DNA of 43,424 bases, taken from positions 1 to 43,424 of the forward strand of contig JALXBI010000095.1 of NCBI GenBank assembly GCA_026991555.1, given 5' to 3'. The translations under genes were made by a program, and so were the position numbers. Below the pieces are notes generated by a model, which saw nothing but the letters and a program-made list of their open reading frames with translations, was not told where the DNA came from and did no database searches. The stretch comes from Candidatus Aminicenantota bacterium. GTDB taxonomy: Bacteria > Acidobacteriota > Aminicenantia > S016-38. Positions 19,017 through 28,275 of the stretch are shown one piece after another (position 1 is the stretch's first letter; every line of letters starts with the position of its first letter).

Positions 19017-20138
19017 TCAGGGCCTTTTTGCCACCACAGCATAATCCTGGTGGGCGAAGAGAAAACCGTTTATTCGCCTGAGGCTTTCCCTTATAACGGC
19101 CTCCCTCTCATTATGGGCGGGAAATTCGGGAAGCTGCCTTGGGAAATTTAACCTGAGTATTTCCTCAACCCTCCACCCCCCGGATTCCAGAAGAAATTCT
19201 AAGGTTTTCGGATGAAGGGGGGTAATGTGGGTAGGATCTAATAGAAAGGCGCCGTGAAAACCCGAAGGGGAAGCCACATTAACCGTCTCTGCTATAAAAT
19301 AACCGCCTGGCCTGACTTTTTCGTAGGAAACCGCTATTATCTTCTCTATGTCCGTAAAGGTAAAATGCTCAAGAACCTGGGCTGAGAAAACTGCTCCTAA
19401 GGAGGAATCCTCTAAGGAGGATAGATATTTAATCCCATCGCCAAGATGGCACTTCAGACCTCTTGAACGGCATTCCTCCACAAACTGGGAATTTATGTCC
19501 ACTCCAAAGGCTTCAATTCCTTCTTTTTTGAGAAACTCCAGAAATTCCCCCCTTCCGCATCCAAAATCCAGAACAGGTTGAGCTTCCTTCAAATATTTCA
19601 GATAAAGCCTCAGGTTTTCCTCCTTGGGCTCAGCCCTGAACCTCCTCTCAAACCAGTAATAGAAACCTGAGGAAAAATCCGCCTTCCCCTGAAGCGAAAG
19701 GGTCTTGGCAGTATGAACCAGCCGGGAAAGGGCATCAACCAGTTCCCTGAACCTTTCTTCTTTTCCCTCCAGCTCCTCCATGGCCTTGGAGAACCACTCC
19801 TGATCCTTGGCATCCATCAGGGGTATCAGGGTCATGTAAAGTTTCCGGTGTAGCTCCCATACTGAGGATATCTTCTCGGTAAGTTCCACAAGATAGGGAA
19901 CCAGAAGGTTTATCATTTGAACCATCAGCTCATTGAAATCTCCCTGGGGCCCCAGGAGTTTTCTTCTGAGGGAATTTGCGCTTACTTCCTGAACCTTCTC
20001 GTTTAGTCTCGCCCTTATTTCCTCCACCTCTGGTCCCAGGGGTTTAATCTGCTCTTCCCGGTCCAGCCTGCCGTGGAGTTCCTCGTAATTAGAGCTGGCC
20101 TTAGCCCTTATGATTTCCAGGTCTTCAGGCTTTTTCAT
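19017..20138 (-). CDS. Class I SAM-dependent methyltransferase with long helical N-terminus
   Basis: VLDFGCGRGEFLEFLKKEGIEAFGVDINSQFVEECRSRGL; FSAQVLEHF. Confidence 0.8.
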   Translation of the reverse strand: MKKPEDLEIIRAKASSNYEELHGRLDREEQIKPLGPEVEEIRARLNEKVQEVSANSLRRKLLGPQGDFNELMVQMINLLVPYLVELTEKISSVWELHRKLYMTLIPLMDAKDQEWFSKAMEELEGKEERFRELVDALSRLVHTAKTLSLQGKADFSSGFYYWFERRFRAEPKEENLRLYLKYLKEAQPVLDFGCGRGEFLEFLKKEGIEAFGVDINSQFVEECRSRGLKCHLGDGIKYLSSLEDSSLGAVFSAQVLEHFTFTDIEKIIAVSYEKVRPGGYFIAETVNVASPSGFHGAFLLDPTHITPLHPKTLEFLLESGGWRVEEILRLNFPRQLPEFPAHNEREAVIRESLRRINGFLFAHQDYAVVAKRP

Positions 20139-21612
20139 CGGGGAAAAGCGGTGCCAGTTCTTCCCTTGAGGGGGGCCTGTCCAGAAGGCTTATAATCACT
20201 AAGGCCAGAAGGGAAATCAGGAATGCGGGGTATATAAGGGGAATTCCTAAGGGGTCCCCTTCCGGGGAAAGGGATGGCTTAAGGGAGGCGAAAATCCTCA
20301 GGCCTATGGCGGTTAAACTTCCCAGGATAATGGACCAGAGGCCAGCCTTTCTGGTAGCCCTTTTCCAGGCCAAGGCGGCAATGAGGGCCGGGGTTATGGA
20401 AACCCCGTATATGGTATAGGCGAAATAGGCCATGTTCAGAACCGACTGCATCTTCACCGCAAGATAGTAGGCGATCACGCCCAGTATTAAAACCATGATT
20501 CTCTGCAGGGCCACCATCTCCCTGTGGGTGGTCTGCTTTTTCAGGAATCTCTGGTATATGTCCCTCATGATGTTGGTGGTGGGGGAAAGAAGGTAGTTCA
20601 TTCCCGTGGAAAGAACCACCACAGAAGCGGCGCCCATAAGCAAAAGCCCGATGACCGGTGGGACCATGTGCTTGGCTGCCACAAGGACAATGGAGGCGGG
20701 GTCAATTCCCTCCTTTCCTCCGCTGCTCATCCATGCCTGAATCTGGGGCCAGTATTTTCCTGAAGCGAAAACAGCAATTACCACAACAATGGTTTCCACG
20801 ATGATGGTGCCCACAACCCATAGGGCCACGGCCTCCTTGGCATCCTTTGGGGTTTTTGCGGAATAAAATTTTTGGTACATGCTCTGGACCCCAAGAAGGA
20901 GTAGCATGGTGGCCAGGAAATAACCTCCGGCTTTAAGGTAAGGATGGGCGCCGAAGCTCTGGTTGATTATGGCAAAATGGGAAGGCGGAAGGACTGTTTT
21001 TATGGTGTGCCAGCCTCCGGCTGCGTGTATAACAAAGGGAACTGAGGTTATGGTGGCTATGAGAATTATTATCCCATTGGGAAGGTCAGTATAGGCCACG
21101 GCTATCATACCGCCTAATGCGGTGAAAAGAATCACGAAAATTGCGGTTGCGAATTGGCCGGTTCCCACGGAGATTTTTCCATCGGTTATAACATTGAGGA
21201 TGTATCCTCCTGCCCTGAACTGGTAGGAAACTATAGCGGTGAAACTCACGATGAGGGCAAGGGCCCCAAAGAGGCGGGCAAATTTACCGTATCTTACCTC
21301 AAGGATATCCCCCACGGTATACTGACCGAAGGTTCTTATCTTGGCAGCCAGAAAGTAGATTATGATGATGCCCACCCAGGCTCCCGCAGGCATCCACAGG
21401 GAGGAGAAACCGGCCCTGGCCGCATATTCAGCCCCAGCAATGAAGGTTCCAGAGCCAATCCATGTGCATATGAGGGTGAAGACCATTACCCGGATACTCA
21501 GGCTCCTTCCTGCCACCATAAAGTCTTCCTGGGTCTTCACCCTTTTGGCCCGTAGAAAATTAAGTCCGGTAAGCAGAAGGAAGTAGAGAATTATTATGTA
21601 AAGGGCCCACAT
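20125..21612 (-). CDS. Sodium:solute symporter (SSS) family transporter
   Basis: LNFLRAKRVKTQEDFMVAGRSLSIRVMVFTLICTWIGSGTFIAGAEYAAR; about 13 TM segments. Confidence 0.88.
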   Translation of the reverse strand: MWALYIIILYFLLLTGLNFLRAKRVKTQEDFMVAGRSLSIRVMVFTLICTWIGSGTFIAGAEYAARAGFSSLWMPAGAWVGIIIIYFLAAKIRTFGQYTVGDILEVRYGKFARLFGALALIVSFTAIVSYQFRAGGYILNVITDGKISVGTGQFATAIFVILFTALGGMIAVAYTDLPNGIIILIATITSVPFVIHAAGGWHTIKTVLPPSHFAIINQSFGAHPYLKAGGYFLATMLLLLGVQSMYQKFYSAKTPKDAKEAVALWVVGTIIVETIVVVIAVFASGKYWPQIQAWMSSGGKEGIDPASIVLVAAKHMVPPVIGLLLMGAASVVVLSTGMNYLLSPTTNIMRDIYQRFLKKQTTHREMVALQRIMVLILGVIAYYLAVKMQSVLNMAYFAYTIYGVSITPALIAALAWKRATRKAGLWSIILGSLTAIGLRIFASLKPSLSPEGDPLGIPLIYPAFLISLLALVIISLLDRPPSREELAPLFPDEKA

Positions 21613-21615
21613 GGC

Positions 21616-22125
21616 TCAGGATTTCTTTTCAGCCTTAAAGAATTCTTTACCAGCTTCAGTGAGCCTCCACTCTCCTCGCCCCACCTTTTCCATGAGGGGC
21701 TTTTCCATTTTCTTGAACTTGTTCAGGTGATGGTAAATGTTCTTTATCCTTATCCCCAATTTCTTCACCGCATCACTGATTTCCCTGGTTTTAAAACTCG
21801 CTCTTCCCAATTTCTCCTGTAAATAATACACCACCGCTGCCAGTTTCTCCTCGGGCTTTAATTTCTGCTTCTTCAACCAGGCCTTGGCCTCCTCCACGTT
21901 GAACTCAACGCCCTTGGTCTGTCTTTTAGCTCTGGCGACCCTTTTTAGGGTGATTCTTTTCTCCCTTATTTCCCTTTTAGCTGCCTTGGGAAACTCTCCC
22001 ATGAGAAGGGGTTTAAATTCCTGAAATTTCGCTTCCACGAATTCCCTGTCCCCTTCTACTTCAAGTTCCAGCTTGTCTCCTGTTCTTATAAAACGAATCC
22101 GGTAAAAGTTGGTTTTCTGAATCAT
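21616..22125 (-). CDS. Uncharacterised basic protein with probable C-terminal winged-helix
   Basis: 169 aa, Lys-rich; FKTREISDAVKKLGIRIKNIYHHLNKFKKM...GRGEWRLTEAGKEF resembles a wHTH; SD AAAGGAGG. Confidence 0.6.
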   Translation of the reverse strand: MIQKTNFYRIRFIRTGDKLELEVEGDREFVEAKFQEFKPLLMGEFPKAAKREIREKRITLKRVARAKRQTKGVEFNVEEAKAWLKKQKLKPEEKLAAVVYYLQEKLGRASFKTREISDAVKKLGIRIKNIYHHLNKFKKMEKPLMEKVGRGEWRLTEAGKEFFKAEKKS

Positions 22126-22154
22126 TGGTTTCCTCCTTTATTGGATTCAAAAGG

Positions 22155-22183
22155 AGTTTAAACTCAAAAATTTAAAATGTCAA
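22155..22183 (-). promoter_or_regulatory. Predicted promoter TTGACA-N17-TAAACT
   Basis: -35 is the reverse complement of 22178-22183 and overlaps the stop codon of the upstream gene; -10 is 22155-22160. Confidence 0.55.
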
Positions 22184-22803
22184 TACTCCTCAACCACAAA
22201 ATTTTCAAGATGGGATGTTTGATTCAGAAGGTAAAGGGTAAATCCTCGCTCTTCGTTAAATTTTAAAATGGAATAGGAAGCGGTATCCACATGAATTTTC
22301 CAGAAGAAGGGCTCCCCTATATCCAGAATCCCGGCGATTAACGGTTTTAAAACAGCCCGGTGACTGACCACTGCAAAATCCTCTTTAACCTCCCCTAAAA
22401 TCCTCTTCAGGGTTTTAACTGCCCTTTCCCTTACATCCAGCACGCTTTCTGCCCCGGGAAGGCGCAGCTTCTCCGGTTCCGTTATCCATAATTTAAACTC
22501 CTGTGGATATTTTTCCCTTATCTCCTCTTTCAGCTTTCCTTCCCATGGGCCGAGATTTATGTTATTGAACCCCTCCTCCACTATCACCGGAGCCGAAATC
22601 TTCTTAGAAAGAATCTCTGCAGTTTCCTTGGCCCGGCTAAGGGGCCCTGTATAAATTCTCTTTATTCCCGCATTTTTTAGAGCCTCAGCTAAGGCCTCAG
22701 CCTGCCTCCTGCCGTTTTCGTTCAGGGGAAAATCAGCCCTTCCCCTGAAGTAGCCTTCCCTGTTTCCCTTAGTTTCTCCGTGCCTGATGAGATATATCTT
22801 CAT
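22180..22803 (-). CDS. Histidine phosphatase (phosphoglycerate mutase-like) family protein
   Basis: IYLIRHGETKGNREGYFRGRADFPLNENGRRQAEALAEAL; IYTGPLSRAKETAE; VVSHRAVLKPLIAGIL. Confidence 0.9.
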   Translation of the reverse strand: MKIYLIRHGETKGNREGYFRGRADFPLNENGRRQAEALAEALKNAGIKRIYTGPLSRAKETAEILSKKISAPVIVEEGFNNINLGPWEGKLKEEIREKYPQEFKLWITEPEKLRLPGAESVLDVRERAVKTLKRILGEVKEDFAVVSHRAVLKPLIAGILDIGEPFFWKIHVDTASYSILKFNEERGFTLYLLNQTSHLENFVVEEY

Positions 22804-22863
22804 GATTCCCTCCCATGGTAAAAATTAAGGAAATATAATAAAATATAACCTTCGGAGGTAAAA

Positions 22864-24066
22864 ATGTTTGCTTCTATAGAGGATGCCCTGGAAGATATAA
22901 GGCAGGGCAAAATGGTTATTGTCGTGGACAGTGAGGACAGGGAGAACGAGGGTGACTTGGTAATGGCCGCAGAAAAGGTCACCCCTCAGGCTATAAATTT
23001 CATGGCCAGCAAGGCCAAGGGACTCATATGTGTATCCATTACCAAGGAGAGGGCAGAAGAGCTGGAACTTCCTCCCATGGTGGTGGACAACACGGCTCCT
23101 TATAAAACAGCCTTTACCATTTCCGTGGATGCGGTGGAGGGAACCACAACAGGAATTTCCGCCTACGACAGGGCAATAACGGTGAAAAAACTGGCTGACC
23201 CCAAGGCAAAGGCCAAGGATTTCGCCAGGCCAGGGCACATATTTCCCATAATAGCCCGGAAGGGAGGGGTTCTGGAAAGAACAGGCCACACCGAGGCTTC
23301 CTTAGACCTTGCAAGGCTTGCAGGGCTTTATCCCGCCGGGGTAATGTGCGAGATAATGAACGAGGACGGAACCATGGCCCGCCTCCCTCAACTTGAGGAA
23401 TTCGCAAAAAAATACGGGCTGAAGATTGTAAAAATAGAGGACCTGGTGAGGTACAGGATGGCCAGGGAATCCTTAGTGAAAGAGGTAGCCAAGGCCGACC
23501 TACCCACGAAATACGGCCACTTTACCATTCACCTCTTCAAGGATATAATCCACGGGCACGAATATGTTGCCTTAGTCAAGGGGGAAATAAAGCCCGACGA
23601 GCCCGTGCTGGTAAGGGCCCATTCCCAGTGCCTTACTGGAGACACCTTTGGCTCTTTAAGATGCGACTGCGGACAGCAACTTCACCGTTCCATGGAAATG
23701 ATAGAGAAGGAAGGAAAGGGGGTAATACTTTACATTCTTGACCACGAGGGAAGAGGAATAGGCCTTGAAAATAAAATAAAGGCCTATGCCCTTCAGGATC
23801 AGGGCCTTGACACGGTGGAGGCCAACAAGAAACTGGGATTTAAACCTGACGAAAGGGATTACGGAATGGGGGCCCAGGTTTTAAGGGCCTTGGGGGTAAG
23901 GAAGATGAGGCTCCTTACCAACAACATGAGAAAATTCGTTGCCTTAGCAGGGTATGGGTTGGAAATAGTGGAGAGGGTTCCCATAGAAATACCCCCTAAC
24001 CAGGTCAATAAGGAATACCTGAAAACCAAGAAGGAAAAATTAGGCCACGACCTTCACATGGTATAA
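22864..24066 (+). CDS. ribBA: Bifunctional 3,4-dihydroxy-2-butanone-4-phosphate synthase / GTP cyclohydrolase II
   Basis: [95 protein letters not shown] 22854-22858; -10 TATAAT 22834-22839. Confidence 0.97.
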   Translation: MFASIEDALEDIRQGKMVIVVDSEDRENEGDLVMAAEKVTPQAINFMASKAKGLICVSITKERAEELELPPMVVDNTAPYKTAFTISVDAVEGTTTGISAYDRAITVKKLADPKAKAKDFARPGHIFPIIARKGGVLERTGHTEASLDLARLAGLYPAGVMCEIMNEDGTMARLPQLEEFAKKYGLKIVKIEDLVRYRMARESLVKEVAKADLPTKYGHFTIHLFKDIIHGHEYVALVKGEIKPDEPVLVRAHSQCLTGDTFGSLRCDCGQQLHRSMEMIEKEGKGVILYILDHEGRGIGLENKIKAYALQDQGLDTVEANKKLGFKPDERDYGMGAQVLRALGVRKMRLLTNNMRKFVALAGYGLEIVERVPIEIPPNQVNKEYLKTKKEKLGHDLHMV

Positions 24067-24067
24067 T
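24059..24067 (+). promoter_or_regulatory. Extended -10 TGGTATAAT for rnpB, overlapping the 3' end of ribBA
   Basis: TATAAT 24062-24067 contains the ribBA TAA stop (24064-24066); 7 nt precede the predicted RNase P RNA 5' end at 24075. Confidence 0.7.
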
Positions 24068-24074
24068 ATTTGCT

Positions 24075-24411
24075 GGGAGCGGGCAGGTCACCGCTCGCCT
24101 TAAGGCGGGAGGAAAGTCCGAACTCCACAGGGCAGGGCGGTCCCTAACGGGGACCGGGCGCAAGCCCAGGGAAAGTGCCACAGAAAATAGACCGCCCCGC
24201 CCTTCCAAAGGGCGGGGTAAGGGTGAAAAGGTGGGGTAAGAGCCCACCGCTCCGATGGCGACATCGGGGGCACGGTAAACCCCGCCCGGAGCAATGCCAA
24301 AAGGGGTGGCTGGCCCGGCCTTAACCCCTGGTAGGCAGCTTGAGGGAAGGGGCAACCCTTCTCCCAGACAAATGGTGGTCCAAGACAGAATTCGGCTTAT
24401 AGCCCGCTCCC
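24075..24411 (+). ncRNA. rnpB: RNase P RNA (bacterial type A)
   Basis: GGGAGCGGGC/GCCCGCTCCC closing helix; GAGGAAAGTCCGAACTCC; AAGGGTGAAAAGGTGGGGTAAGAGCCCACCG; GGTAAACCCC; CCTGGTAGGCAG; CCAAGACAGAATTCGGCTTATAG. Confidence 0.97.
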
Positions 24412-24427
24412 CAAAAAGTCAAAAAAC

Positions 24428-25438
24428 ATGAAATTATCGGAATTTGATTTTGACCTTCCTGCCGAGCTCATAGCCCAGGAGCCTCCTGAAAAAAGAGGCC
24501 TTTCCAGGATGATGGTCCTTTACAGGGAGGAGGAGAGGATAATCCACGATAGATTTCTGAACTTTCCCTCCTACCTTAAGGAGGGAGATGTTCTGGTTAT
24601 AAACGTCACCAAGGTCATAAAGGCAAGGCTGCTGGGAAGAAAACCCACCGGAGCCAAGGTGGAAATTTTGCTTTTGAGAAAACTGGGGAAGAACCTCTGG
24701 GAAGCTCTCACCAGACCGGCTAGAAGGCTCGGAAAAGGGGACAGGGTAATTTTCACCCGGGGGAGGGAGGCGGAAATCCGCCAGGAAGGGGAAGGGGGAA
24801 AAAGGATAGTTGAGTTCCTGTTTCCCCTGGAAAGGGAACTGGACAGGCTGGGGAGGGTTCCCCTGCCCCCCTACATAAGGAGGGAGCCCCTGCCTGAGGA
24901 TGAGGAAAGGTATCAGACCATATACGCCAGGGAGGGAAGGTCCGTGGCGGCGCCCACAGCCGGCCTTCATTTTAGCCGGGAAATCCTGAACGAGGTGAAG
25001 AAAAAGGCAGAGGTGATTGAAATAGTCCACAATGTGGGAGAAGCTACCTTCAGACCTCTTACCAAGGAAGTGGTGGAGGAAAATTCCCTGCCCCCTGAGG
25101 AATACTACATTTCCCCGGAGGCCTCCCTGGGGCTTAAGAAAGCGGTGGAGGAAGGAAGAAGGATAATCGGGGTGGGAACCACGGTGGTAAGGGCCTTGGA
25201 GTCAGCCTATGCCCATGGGTTTTCCCCTGGAAGCCATTTCACGGACCTTTTCATCTATCCCGGTTATGAATTTAAGGTGATAAAGGGACTCCTCACCAAT
25301 TTTCACCTTCCCCGTTCCTCCTTAATCCTTCTGGTTTCAGCCTTTGCAGGGAGGGAATTTCTTCTTCGGGCCTACCGATTAGCGGTGGAGGAAAAATACA
25401 GGTTCTATTCCTACGGGGATTGCATGTTGATTCTTTAG
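24428..25438 (+). CDS. queA: S-adenosylmethionine:tRNA ribosyltransferase-isomerase QueA
   Basis: FDFDLPAELIAQEPPEKRGLSRMMVL; RSVAAPTAGLHFS; GVGTTVVRALES; GLLTNFHLPRSSLILLVSAFAG. Confidence 0.96.
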   Translation: MKLSEFDFDLPAELIAQEPPEKRGLSRMMVLYREEERIIHDRFLNFPSYLKEGDVLVINVTKVIKARLLGRKPTGAKVEILLLRKLGKNLWEALTRPARRLGKGDRVIFTRGREAEIRQEGEGGKRIVEFLFPLERELDRLGRVPLPPYIRREPLPEDEERYQTIYAREGRSVAAPTAGLHFSREILNEVKKKAEVIEIVHNVGEATFRPLTKEVVEENSLPPEEYYISPEASLGLKKAVEEGRRIIGVGTTVVRALESAYAHGFSPGSHFTDLFIYPGYEFKVIKGLLTNFHLPRSSLILLVSAFAGREFLLRAYRLAVEEKYRFYSYGDCMLIL

Positions 25439-26199
25439 CTCAGGAGAAGTTTAAGGGCGAAGATAACTATGAGAACGGTAACGAACCTCTGGATAAATTT
25501 GTTTCCCTTCTTAACCGAGGCTATGGCCCCCAGCTGACCACCTAAGGTAGTTCCCACAGCCAAGGACAACCCCGCAGTCCAGTTGACCATGCCCCTTGAA
25601 AGGAAAACCCCTAAGGCGAAAACAGTAAAAATCAGAACCACGAAAATCTTCACCGCATTTCCCCTTACCAAATCAAGCCCTGAAAGCAGGACGGCGGAAA
25701 GTATGAAAAAGCCAACCCCTGCCTGCACGAACCCGCCGTATATCCCTATGAGGAAGAAAAGAAACATGGTGAGGGCCCATCTTTTAAAATTAAGGTCAGG
25801 AAAATCGCTCACCGACGAGGAACGGGCAAGTTTCTTTATGGGATTTATATATAGGGTAACCCCTGTGACCAGGACCATGAGAAGGGCTAAGGTCTTTTTA
25901 AAGGCTTCCTGACTTATTATTGTGGCAAGGTTCGCCCCAAGCAGGGCCCCTGCCACTGCAGGAGACACCACCATCAGGGAGAATTTCCAGGGAAATACTT
26001 TGAGCCTGTAAAACCTCCAGAGGGCGAATATGTTCTGAATAAGAATCCCCACCCTGTTGGTGCCGTTGGCCGTAGAGGGCGGAAGGCCCAGGAAAATCAG
26101 CACAGGAAGGGTTATAAAGGAACCACCACCGGCCACCACATTTATAAAACCGGCAAACAACCCAACCAGGGCGAGAAGGGCCAGTTTCCAGGGAGGCAT
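25435..26199 (-). CDS. TSUP (TauE/SafE) family sulfite exporter-like permease
   Basis: GLFAGFINVVAGGGSFITLPVLIFLGLPPSTANGTNRVGI; multi-TM. Confidence 0.88.
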   Translation of the reverse strand: MPPWKLALLALVGLFAGFINVVAGGGSFITLPVLIFLGLPPSTANGTNRVGILIQNIFALWRFYRLKVFPWKFSLMVVSPAVAGALLGANLATIISQEAFKKTLALLMVLVTGVTLYINPIKKLARSSSVSDFPDLNFKRWALTMFLFFLIGIYGGFVQAGVGFFILSAVLLSGLDLVRGNAVKIFVVLIFTVFALGVFLSRGMVNWTAGLSLAVGTTLGGQLGAIASVKKGNKFIQRFVTVLIVIFALKLLLS

Positions 26200-27530
26200 C
26201 AGAAAGGAAGGGAGAACTTGAAATTCTCGGGGATGAAGGCTTTAAAATGAGGGTCGTATTGGTAACGGAAGTTCTTCCGGCTTAGGGCATCCTCTAAGGC
26301 CTGTTTTAGAATTTCTATTTCCCCCGCGGTGTTATAAAAGCTCAAACTGGTTCTTATAGCTCCCAGGCCAGGAAGTTTTCCCTCCATCAGATTTTTCTTT
26401 ACCCTTTCCGTTTCCTCTCCGGAAACTCCCATGAGTTTTTTCACATAGGGCTGGGCACAGAAGCAACCGGTTCTGACTCCTATAGCATATTCAAAGGAAA
26501 GAACCGAAGAAATCAAATAGGGTGAAACTTCCTTTGTGATAAAGGATATAACCGGAAAATCCCCGGCTCTTCTTTCCCCTCCTAAAATTTCAATTTTGTC
26601 AAAGGAGGAGAGCACCCGATAAAGTTCCTGATGAAGTTCTTCCTCCCTTCTCTCCAAGTTCTCCATCCCCCATTCCTCAAAGGTCCTCATGGCCTCGGCC
26701 AGGGCCACGGCCCCCAGTATGACAGGGGTGCCTGCCTCCTCCCTTTCCGGAAGCTCTGCCCATATAACCTCGTCCAGGGACACGAACTTCACCGTTCCTC
26801 CACCCACGGATTCAGGAATTCCATCCCTGAAAAATTCCGCCCTTGCCACCAAGGCACCGGAACCGAAGGGAGCGTAAAACTTGTGGGCAGAAAAAGAAAG
26901 GAAGTCTATCCCCCGGGAAACATGAACTCTCCTGTGGGGAACCAGTTGAGCCCCGTCCACTGAGAATAGGGCACCGTAGCGATGAGCAATCTCCCCTATC
27001 TCGTAAATTGGATTGGGAAAACCCGTGACATTGGAGGCTCCAGAGACGCTGACAAGTTTTATCCTGCCTCCCTCCTTTTTGAGGGTATCCTCTATGCGGT
27101 TCAGGTCAAGCCTGCCGTGGGAGTCCACTGGAACCACCACGGTATCGTAATAGTTAAGCCACGGCAGGAGGTTTGAATGGTGTTCCATCTCTGTGGTAAG
27201 AACCTTCCCATCTCCTATGAATTCTTTCAGTCTGCGGGCCAGCTTGTTTATGGCTTCCGTGGTGTTTTTGGTGAAGATTACCGTGTGGCTTTCAGGAACA
27301 TCAAGGAATTCCCTGACCTTTTCCCTGGCTTCCTCAAAGAGCTCTGTTGATACGAAGGACTTGTATCCTATGCCCCGCTCCACATTAGAATAATAGGGCA
27401 GAACCTGATTCAGTTTCTCTTTAACCCTCCTCAGGGCAGGGGTGGATGCCGCATTATCAAAGAAGATATAAGTCCTTTCCCCTGATAAAACCCTAACTTT
27501 GGTCTTTTCTCCTACAACTTCTGGTCTCAT
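26199..27530 (-). CDS. Class V aminotransferase / cysteine desulfurase-like (SufS/Csd family)
   Basis: IFFDNAASTPALRRVKEKL; TEMEHHSNLLPW; SVDGAQLVPHRRVHVSRGIDFLSFSAHKFYAPFGSGAL (PLP Lys); RTGCFCAQPYV (Cys). Confidence 0.85.
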   Translation of the reverse strand: MRPEVVGEKTKVRVLSGERTYIFFDNAASTPALRRVKEKLNQVLPYYSNVERGIGYKSFVSTELFEEAREKVREFLDVPESHTVIFTKNTTEAINKLARRLKEFIGDGKVLTTEMEHHSNLLPWLNYYDTVVVPVDSHGRLDLNRIEDTLKKEGGRIKLVSVSGASNVTGFPNPIYEIGEIAHRYGALFSVDGAQLVPHRRVHVSRGIDFLSFSAHKFYAPFGSGALVARAEFFRDGIPESVGGGTVKFVSLDEVIWAELPEREEAGTPVILGAVALAEAMRTFEEWGMENLERREEELHQELYRVLSSFDKIEILGGERRAGDFPVISFITKEVSPYLISSVLSFEYAIGVRTGCFCAQPYVKKLMGVSGEETERVKKNLMEGKLPGLGAIRTSLSFYNTAGEIEILKQALEDALSRKNFRYQYDPHFKAFIPENFKFSLPF

Positions 27531-27537
27531 GTTTCGG

Positions 27538-27543
27538 ATTATA
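27538..27543 (-). promoter_or_regulatory. -10 TATAAT 7 nt upstream of the ATG of the cysteine desulfurase-like gene
   Basis: Reverse complement of ATTATA at 27538-27543; spacer 27531-27537; possible -35 TTGTTT 16 nt upstream. Confidence 0.6.
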
Positions 27544-27576
27544 AAATTTTTGCAGGAAAAAACAAATATGGAGCTA

Positions 27577-28194
27577 TTAACTCTTGGTTTCTTTCAAAAT
27601 CTTTATACCACACACGAATCTTTCTAATGCAGTGAAGGCAGAACCAATTAGCAGAATCGCCAAGAAGGCCAGAGCCACCCACTGGGAATAAATAAGAAAA
27701 ACAATAACAGCTGCCATTACATAAACCCTGACGAGGCGTGTAAAAATCCCTACTTTACATTCTCCTCCCAGTCCTTCTATTCTGGCCCGGGTATAGCTAA
27801 CCATAAAGGCAAAGAACATGGTGATGGCAAGAAGGAGAAGGGCCCAGCCGTTGTTTTTTGCATAAAAATACCATCCCATCCCTAAGTACCACAGAAATTC
27901 GTTGAGCCTGTCAGTGGTAGAATCAAGGAAGGCCCCGGCCCTGGTGACAAGGCCGTATTCCTTAGCAAAGGCCCCATCCAGGGCATCTGTAAACTGAGAT
28001 GCTATGTAAATAATGAAGGCCCAGGAAAAATGCCCTGTGGCTATGGTATAAGCGGATATGGCGGTGAGAATCACTCCGGAAAGGGTTATGAGATTTGGGA
28101 GATAGGGAGGTATTTTTTTAAGACCAAGAGCCCTTATCCAGCCCCTTACCTCTATCCTCGCCTCATCGGCTTTTCTCTCAATGTCTTCCATCAT
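27577..28194 (-). CDS. CDP-alcohol phosphatidyltransferase family protein
   Basis: Motif DALDGAFAKEYGLVTRAGAFLDSTTDR (CDP-OH transferase). Start placed at the MMEDIERKADEA methionines, not the upstream ORF start at 28242. Confidence 0.85.
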   Translation of the reverse strand: MMEDIERKADEARIEVRGWIRALGLKKIPPYLPNLITLSGVILTAISAYTIATGHFSWAFIIYIASQFTDALDGAFAKEYGLVTRAGAFLDSTTDRLNEFLWYLGMGWYFYAKNNGWALLLLAITMFFAFMVSYTRARIEGLGGECKVGIFTRLVRVYVMAAVIVFLIYSQWVALAFLAILLIGSAFTALERFVCGIKILKETKS

Positions 28195-28275
28195 TCCCCC
28201 TTCATGTGGAAATAAAGGGAGGCTACGAAACCCCCTCCGCATATAAGGAAAGAAAGAATCATGAAAACCACGGCT

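Noticed and set aside
24005-24355. Minus-strand ORFs across 24005-24355 and 24100-24300
   Set aside because: They fall on the RNase P RNA gene; the RNA's conserved motifs explain the sequence.
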